DNA from: CAZXCQ01 sp964639275
GTDB lineage: Bacteria; Desulfobacterota; DSM-4660; Desulfatiglandales; Desulfatiglandaceae
Reading direction: 5' to 3'
Assembly (NCBI GenBank): GCA_964639275.1
Contig: CAZXCQ010000260.1
Coordinates: forward strand, 1 to 8,942
DNA: 8,942 nucleotides
Shown here: one piece after another, positions 5,037 through 8,942 of the stretch
Layout: each line of letters starts with the position of its first letter
How positions within the stretch are numbered: position 1 is the first letter of the stretch
Position numbers and translations under genes: made by a program
Notes under the pieces: model-generated
The model's input: only the letters and a program-made list of their open reading frames with translations
Database searches by the model: none
Told to the model about the DNA's origin: nothing

Positions 5037-5972
5037 TCATTTCAGTATAGCGAGGACCAAGTCCTTTCGGCCCTCCACCTTTGGTTCTTGTGTCTTTCCT
5101 GAAAGCCTTCCGGCCATATACGGGACGTTCTCCAGAAGGTATATCTCCATTTCACCGACAGTGATGGCCTTGTTTCGGTCCTGGTCCGCCTCCCCACGGA
5201 GCCCCTTGAGAAAGTAATAAGTAAAAAGACTGTGGCGCTTGTCCTCATACCAGGTGCTCACCTGGTCCTTCCGGGCGCTTGTCAGCACCGCACCCTCCTG
5301 CAAATCCGCTGCCGTCTCCTTTACCCAGAGAATGGACGGGCTCACGTTCCTAACCAGGAGCCCTGAGGGTGTCCTCCCCGAAAAACAGGCATCCAGGACT
5401 ACGATCACCTCCCTTGCCGGGAGCCCTCTGAGGTTGCCATAAAAAACCGAGAGGGGGTATCCGGAGTTGGCGATGTAGTCGGGATCTGCATCCACCGGCA
5501 CGAAAAAGGCCTCTCCCGTATCGGTCGAGGGCGCACCGTGCCCGACATAGTAGATAAACACCCGGCTCTGACCGGGCTTGACCCAGCGATAGAGCTTGCC
5601 TTTCGGGCGGTAACGGCTCCCAAAGAGGGTCTCAAAGGTCCCCTTGGTTGCGTCTTCCTCAAACAGGATGTTTTCAGGCCTGAACCCCAGGGTCCGAACC
5701 AGGTACTCCCGCATGACCCCGGCATCGCGGTAGGCGTAGGGCACCTCGGGAACGCCCTGGCGCTGGTAGCGGGCATTTCCCACGATCACCGCCACATCAA
5801 AAGGGCCTGCCGGTCGTCCCACAGGGATGTCCCGATCCACATCGGATGAGGGTGGTGGGGCGATTTTCAGCCGAAGCGCGGTTTCAGCCGGCCACGAAGG
5901 GACGGCGAGAAGCAATTGAAGGGTCAATAATCCGGAAAGGGCCGCCATCAAGGTAGTCCACTTTTTGAACAT
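5037..5972 (-). CDS. exported caspase-like (peptidase C14) protease
   Basis: A 311-residue protein whose N-terminus (MFKKWTTLMAALSGLLTLQL, likely cleavage after SWPA) is a Sec signal, placing it in the periplasm or outside the cell. Residues ~58-285 are a caspase/metacaspase-fold domain: FDVAVIVGNARYQ and YRDAGVMREYLVRTLGF begin the p20-like part, IYYVGHGAPS carries catalytic His145, and VIVVLDACFSGRTPSG carries nucleophile Cys196, so it looks active. Residues 263-274 (DQDRNKAITVGE) fit an EF-hand-type loop, suggesting possible calcium control as in some metacaspases. No death-fold, TPR or NACHT partner domain is fused. The ATG at 5972 follows a strong AGGAGGTG (5977-5984). It is the first gene of the caspase/DUF4384/SUMF1-like series and has a candidate promoter 46 bp upstream. 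Substrate unknown; cleavage after a basic residue, usual for metacaspases, is only an expectation. Confidence 0.92.
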   Translation of the reverse strand: MFKKWTTLMAALSGLLTLQLLLAVPSWPAETALRLKIAPPPSSDVDRDIPVGRPAGPFDVAVIVGNARYQRQGVPEVPYAYRDAGVMREYLVRTLGFRPENILFEEDATKGTFETLFGSRYRPKGKLYRWVKPGQSRVFIYYVGHGAPSTDTGEAFFVPVDADPDYIANSGYPLSVFYGNLRGLPAREVIVVLDACFSGRTPSGLLVRNVSPSILWVKETAADLQEGAVLTSARKDQVSTWYEDKRHSLFTYYFLKGLRGEADQDRNKAITVGEMEIYLLENVPYMAGRLSGKTQEPKVEGRKDLVLAILK

Positions 5973-6018
5973 GGCACACCTCCTTTGTCTGGCGAATGGG
6001 GGGTTAGTAGGGAGATGT

Positions 6019-6047
6019 AGAATACTTTATCTCAAATCAATATTCAA
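6019..6047 (-). promoter_or_regulatory. candidate sigma-70-like promoter for the caspase gene
   Basis: On the minus strand, TTGAAT (6042-6047) and TATTCT (6019-6024) are separated by 17 bp. Each hexamer matches four of six consensus bases. The -10 box is 46 bp from the caspase ATG. The stretch is AT-rich relative to its surroundings. Identified by eye, with no transcription evidence. Confidence 0.38.
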
Positions 6048-6438
6048 CCCGATCGTCTGCCTTGCCCTTTGGCATCGTTCGTAGTGTAGCAAGGGGGACG
6101 GATGGCTGAGAGAAGTCCTGCGTGCCACCGCGCGGCAGAAGAATTGGGAAATTGGGATTTCGAAAAACATCCCCCTATCCTTTTCACGGCATGAGGAGTT
6201 CCCTGCAAAAGGTAAAGAATGGCAGCTGTCGGATCTCATTCATTGCAGATGCTCATAAAAGGGGATTTGCGGCCCGAGCGGGCAAAACCGGCCATGGCAA
6301 ATTAGATATAACACGATTTTACTCATGAATAAAGTAGATTAGGGCTGAATTTGCCCTCGAAATGGGTCTATGAGATAAGGGCTGCTCCCGCTCGTGTCTT
6401 GCATGGCAGGCAGGTCTAATCGCGCGGTGCTGGGAATA

Positions 6439-6554
6439 GAAGCTGGAGCTTCCAGGAAATTGTGTTCCCAAGCCGGAGCTTGGGAACAAGGAACCCCCGA
6501 CTCCTGGTTCCCAAGCTCCAGCTTGGGAACAAGCGCCGGCTCGAGCTTGAGAAC
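6439..6554. repeat. cluster of GTTCCCAAGC palindromes
   Basis: Two perfect or near-perfect 24-nt palindromes lie at 6464-6487 (arms GTTCCCAAGC/GCTTGGGAAC, centre CGGA) and 6507-6530 (same arms, centre TCCA). A partial third (GCTCGAGCTTGAGAAC) runs to 6554. Just before the first, GAAGCTGGAGCTTCC forms a smaller palindrome (6439-6453), as in the copy near 4930. These look like mobile or amplified REP-like units. No transposase is present in the window. Confidence 0.85.
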
Positions 6555-6624
6555 AAGCGGAAAATCCTTGGTGTTTCGGGTCGATAGCCTTATCCGATGA
6601 TGAATGGCTAAGGGTTCCCTGCCA

Positions 6625-7404
6625 TCACCTCTCCACCCACACCGGTTGCCTCTTCTCATTCATGGCGGTCATGCCTTCTATGGCATCCGGCATCAGGGCC
6701 TGGGATGCCATCATCTCCTTGGCATAGTGATAGGCCTGTGCCTCGGCCATCTCGATCTGCTGGTAATAGACCTGCTTGCCAATGCCCAGAACTTTTATGC
6801 TGTACTGGGCAATCTCCTTGGCCAGGGCCCAGGTCTCTTCTTCCAGTTTCTCATCAGGGACAACGCGGTTTGCCAGGCCCCATTCCAGGGCCTCTCTTGC
6901 ACTGACAAATCTCCCGGTAAAGAGCATCTCCAGGGTCCGCTTCTGACCAATGGCCCGGCTCACGGCGACAGTGGGTGTGGAACAATTGTAGCCGATCTTG
7001 ACACCGGTCATGGCAAACTGGGCACCCTTTTCAGCGGCCACCACCAGGTCACACCCTGCGGCCAGATGGCACCCGCCTGCCATGGCAATGCCATGGACCT
7101 GCGCGATGATCGGCTGGGCAATGGACCGCATCAGCAGGTACAGATTGATGCATGTCTGAAAAAGACTCCGGACACTGTTTAGTTCCTGCCCCAGGATCTC
7201 GGCCTTATCGTGGCCCGAACAGAAGACGGGACCCGCCCCTTTGATGATTATGACCTTGGCATTCTTCTTCTTTGCTGCCTCGGTGAGGCATGCGATCATC
7301 TCCTCTTCCGCCTCCTTGCCGAGTGCATTCCGTTTTTCAGGGCGATTGAGGGTAAGCACCCCGATCCTTTCCCTTTCCTCATAGAGGATATATTTGTAAG
7401 CCAT
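6625..7404 (-). CDS. crotonase-superfamily protein, ECHDC3-like (enoyl-CoA hydratase/isomerase annotation)
   Basis: A 259-residue cytoplasmic crotonase-fold protein that should bind an acyl-CoA. The CoA/oxyanion-hole motifs are present: GAGPVFCSGHDKAE (~57-69) and VHGIAMAGGCHLAAGCDLVVA (~103-123). The two glutamates used by classical enoyl-CoA hydratase are absent: the positions equivalent to rat E144 and E164 are H113 and G134. Along with the SGHDKAE, GYNCSTPTVAVSRA and LEMLFTGR...SAREALEWGL motifs and the C-terminal GMTAMNEKRQPVW, this places it with the ECHDC3-type subfamily, whose reaction is not settled. The ATG at 7404 has GGAGGAG six bases upstream. It lies 269 bp downstream of the acyl-CoA synthetase on the same strand, suggesting a shared acyl-CoA metabolism. 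Simple hydration is doubtful. Confidence 0.9.
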   Translation of the reverse strand: MAYKYILYEERERIGVLTLNRPEKRNALGKEAEEEMIACLTEAAKKKNAKVIIIKGAGPVFCSGHDKAEILGQELNSVRSLFQTCINLYLLMRSIAQPIIAQVHGIAMAGGCHLAAGCDLVVAAEKGAQFAMTGVKIGYNCSTPTVAVSRAIGQKRTLEMLFTGRFVSAREALEWGLANRVVPDEKLEEETWALAKEIAQYSIKVLGIGKQVYYQQIEMAEAQAYHYAKEMMASQALMPDAIEGMTAMNEKRQPVWVER

Positions 7405-7673
7405 ACGAGTCTCCTCCCATCAAATTGTTGTAAGCGTTCACAGGTTCCGGGTTCAGCGTTCAGGGTTAGGAAAAAGGACAAGCTGGGCGCTTCTTGCTTG
7501 AATACGCGCCAAAAAATGGAATCTGGGGAAAAGAATGCAATCCCGCTTTCAGCGGGAAACCCCTGAACCTGTGAACCTGTGAACGGCTACAAATTATTGA
7601 TATCCACAAGGACTCCCACCAGAAACCTCTCCTCATGCCTTACGCCTCATGCCTTGCGCCTCACGCCTTGCGC
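7405..7673. other. intergenic repeat-rich spacer between the acyl-CoA synthetase and crotonase genes
   Basis: No gene seen. It holds a perfect 13-bp inverted repeat: CGTTCACAGGTTC at 7435-7447 against GAACCTGTGAACG at 7573-7585. An additional GAACCTGT direct repeat sits beside the right arm. A tight hairpin, TCCCGCT-TTC-AGCGGGA, lies at 7541-7557. On the minus strand that hairpin follows the synthetase stop by about 115 bp and is trailed by a T-rich run (ATTCTTTT), so it could act as a weak terminator, but the T-tract is not immediate. Confidence 0.6.
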
Positions 7674-7692
7674 CTAAAGCCTTACGCCTCCA
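7637..7692. repeat. 4 x 14-bp tandem repeat overlapping the 3' end of the synthetase gene
   Basis: Four contiguous 14-mers (plus strand): GCCTTACGCCTCAT, GCCTTGCGCCTCAC, GCCTTGCGCCTAAA, GCCTTACGCCTCCA. Each is itself a loose doubling of a GCCTTRC/GCCTCAY heptamer. The last units supply the stop codon and the final residues (GGVRL) of the acyl-CoA synthetase, so the repeat has either invaded or grown into the gene end. Confidence 0.85.
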
Positions 7693-8942
7693 TCTCTCAA
7701 CTGACGTCTCAGGGCCTTGCCAGAGGCCAGGCGGGGGATCTCATCGATGAATTCCACTGCCACCGGCACCTTATAGGGGGCCATCCGGTCTTTGCAGTAG
7801 TCTCTGATCTCCTCAAAGGTGGCGGTTTCTCCCTCCTTTAGCTGAATAAAGGCCTTGGGGGCCTCACCCTTCAGATCGTCCGGGATGCCCACGATGACGA
7901 GGTCCCTTATCTTTGGATGGCCCAGCATCATATCCTCCACCTCTGAAGGGAACACCTTTTCCCCGCCTACATTGATCATATCCTTTTTCCGGTCCACGAT
8001 GTAGGCGTAACCGTCTTCATCCATATAGGCAATATCCCCGGAGTGGAACCAGCCATCAGGGTCAAAGCTCTCCTTTGTGGCATCCTGCTTATTCAGGTAG
8101 CCGTTGGTAACGCAGGTCCCTTTTACACAGAGTTCTCCCTGTTCCCCCGGGGGCAACACATTTCCCTCTTCGTCGATCACCTTCATGACCGCATCGTCCA
8201 TGCCCCTCCCGCAGGAACCGATCCGGGTCTCGGGATAGGGTGAAGTCGCACCCACGCACGAGACCTCTGTGAGGCCCCAGGCCTCTGCGTAGCGCCATTT
8301 TAGTCTATCTTCAACGTGGCGGATCAGGTTCTCGGGCATCTTGGTGGCAGCAGACAGGCAAAAGACCACGGAGGAGATATCCCGTTTGTCAAGGTCCGGT
8401 TGCTTGAGAAGCAAGTTATACATGGGAGGGACCCCCTGGAAGACCGTGGGTCTGAGTCTTTCGATGTCATCTATTGCCCTGTCCGGAAAAAAACGCTCTA
8501 CCGTGATCACGGACCCCCCCCTAGAGAGCATACCAAATGTCCCATTGACCAGCCCCCAGCAGTGAAAGATGGGTGTGGCCACCATGATGGTGTCTTCGGG
8601 TCTAAAATGGACCCTGCCGAACTCGGTGGCGTTGTGCCAGATGTTGAGATGGGTGGCCATGACCCCTTTGGGCCACCCCGTGGTACCCGATGTGTACATC
8701 AGGTGGCAGAGATCGCTCCCTTTGGTTTGCGGGGGAGAAGACGAATTACTCCCGTCTGATAACATCTTATCAAAGCCCGAATAATCCCTCCCCTCTTCTG
8801 CCTCCAGGAGAATAATGTCGGTCAGCGACCGAACCTCGGGCATCACCGCTTCAATAATGGGGAGTCTCTTTGAGTCCACAAGAACGGCCCTGGAACTGCA
8901 ATCATTAAGGATATAGGCCACCTCTGTCTTCTGGAGCATGGC
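7674..8942 (-). CDS. AMP-forming acyl-CoA synthetase (5' end beyond window)
   Basis: The C-terminal ~422 residues of an ANL-superfamily acyl-CoA ligase, which activates a carboxylic acid to acyl-AMP and then acyl-CoA in the cytoplasm. The frame is open through the right edge, so the N-terminal ~100 or more residues are missing and the ATG at 8939 is probably internal. Counting from that Met: the P-loop YTSGTTGWPKG is at 82-92, the ATP motif YAEAWGLTE at 217-225, WFHSGD (acidic ribose-binding residue) at 297-302, hinge YIVDRKKDMI at 313-322, GGEKVFPSEVE for the C-terminal lid, and the adenylation lysine in SGKALRR is K408. All core motifs are intact. The sequence type suggests a medium/long-chain or aromatic acid substrate, but I cannot tell which. 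The crotonase gene follows on the same strand. The extreme C-terminus is built from a tandem repeat. Confidence 0.93.
   Translation of the reverse strand, partial: AMLQKTEVAYILNDCSSRAVLVDSKRLPIIEAVMPEVRSLTDIILLEAEEGRDYSGFDKMLSDGSNSSSPPQTKGSDLCHLMYTSGTTGWPKGVMATHLNIWHNATEFGRVHFRPEDTIMVATPIFHCWGLVNGTFGMLSRGGSVITVERFFPDRAIDDIERLRPTVFQGVPPMYNLLLKQPDLDKRDISSVVFCLSAATKMPENLIRHVEDRLKWRYAEAWGLTEVSCVGATSPYPETRIGSCGRGMDDAVMKVIDEEGNVLPPGEQGELCVKGTCVTNGYLNKQDATKESFDPDGWFHSGDIAYMDEDGYAYIVDRKKDMINVGGEKVFPSEVEDMMLGHPKIRDLVIVGIPDDLKGEAPKAFIQLKEGETATFEEIRDYCKDRMAPYKVPVAVEFIDEIPRLASGKALRRQLRDGGVRL

Larger units (their letters stand above)
5973..6624. other. 652-bp gene-free region upstream of the caspase cluster
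   Basis: No open frame here has both a ribosome site and family resemblance. The frames present are crossed by palindromes, whose translations give the repetitive 'PKLELGN'/'QAGAWEQ' strings typical of non-coding repeats. The region holds a candidate promoter for the caspase gene at its left end and the palindrome cluster at 6439-6554. The middle (about 6060-6430) shows nothing I can name. Confidence 0.6.

Noticed and set aside
4903..6554. GTTCCC palindromes as a CRISPR array
   Set aside because: Units are few, irregularly spaced and adjacent without unique spacers of constant length; no cas gene is present.
6339..6659. 106-codon minus-strand frame in the repeat cluster
   Set aside because: Its translation is made of the palindrome repeats (VPKLELGN, SQAPAWE) and overlaps the end of the crotonase gene. 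It is non-coding repeat DNA read as protein.
6604..7182. 192-codon plus-strand frame opposite the crotonase gene
   Set aside because: Antisense shadow of a well-conserved gene, with no family resemblance and no ribosome site.
7541..7557. TCCCGCT-TTC-AGCGGGA hairpin as the intrinsic terminator of the acyl-CoA synthetase gene
   Set aside because: The T-run does not directly follow the stem and the hairpin is >100 bp past the stop. Kept only as a note in the spacer entry.

Overview
The window is from a Gram-negative-type bacterium. Every recognisable gene is on the minus strand. A crotonase-family gene beside an acyl-CoA synthetase, many exported proteins and short dispersed palindromic/tandem repeats suggest an environmental, fatty-acid-using lineage such as the Desulfobacterota. 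That is inference from style and gene content, not a proven assignment. No rRNA, tRNA, CRISPR array or transposase is visible.

Layout, in transcription order (right to left). 8942-7674: 5'-truncated AMP-forming acyl-CoA synthetase. 7404-6625: ECHDC3-like crotonase lacking the two hydratase glutamates. 6624-5973: gene-free, with dispersed palindromes and a candidate sigma-70-like promoter. 5972-5037: exported caspase-like (C14) protease with an intact His/Cys pair. 4864-3851: exported DUF4384 protein. 3689-2604: secreted protein with a SUMF1/formylglycine-generating-enzyme-like (C-type-lectin-fold) domain. 2234-1609: DUF433/DUF5615 toxin-antitoxin pair. 1502-219: second SUMF1-like protein, this one a predicted lipoprotein.

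The most interesting part is the 3' ends of the two SUMF1-like genes. The proteins are near-identical over long stretches, but their last ~43 codons carry 15 amino-acid replacements. These sit in an invariant framework, mostly at codons that end in C in both copies. This is the pattern made when adenines of AAC codons in a template repeat are randomised by a diversity-generating retroelement (DGR). The variable segment is followed in both genes by 30 identical nucleotides spanning the stop codon and then by a 58-nt hairpin. These occupy the positions of a DGR initiation-of-mutagenic-homing site and its downstream hairpin. Neither a reverse transcriptase nor a template repeat is in the window; if the reading is right they should be nearby (most likely beyond the left edge) or elsewhere in the genome.

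Working model (inference): an envelope module in which two hypervariable, catalytically dead SUMF1-fold ligand binders act with an exported caspase and a DUF4384 partner, with a toxin-antitoxin pair lodged between the two variable genes. The acyl-CoA genes to the right look like an unrelated metabolic neighbourhood.
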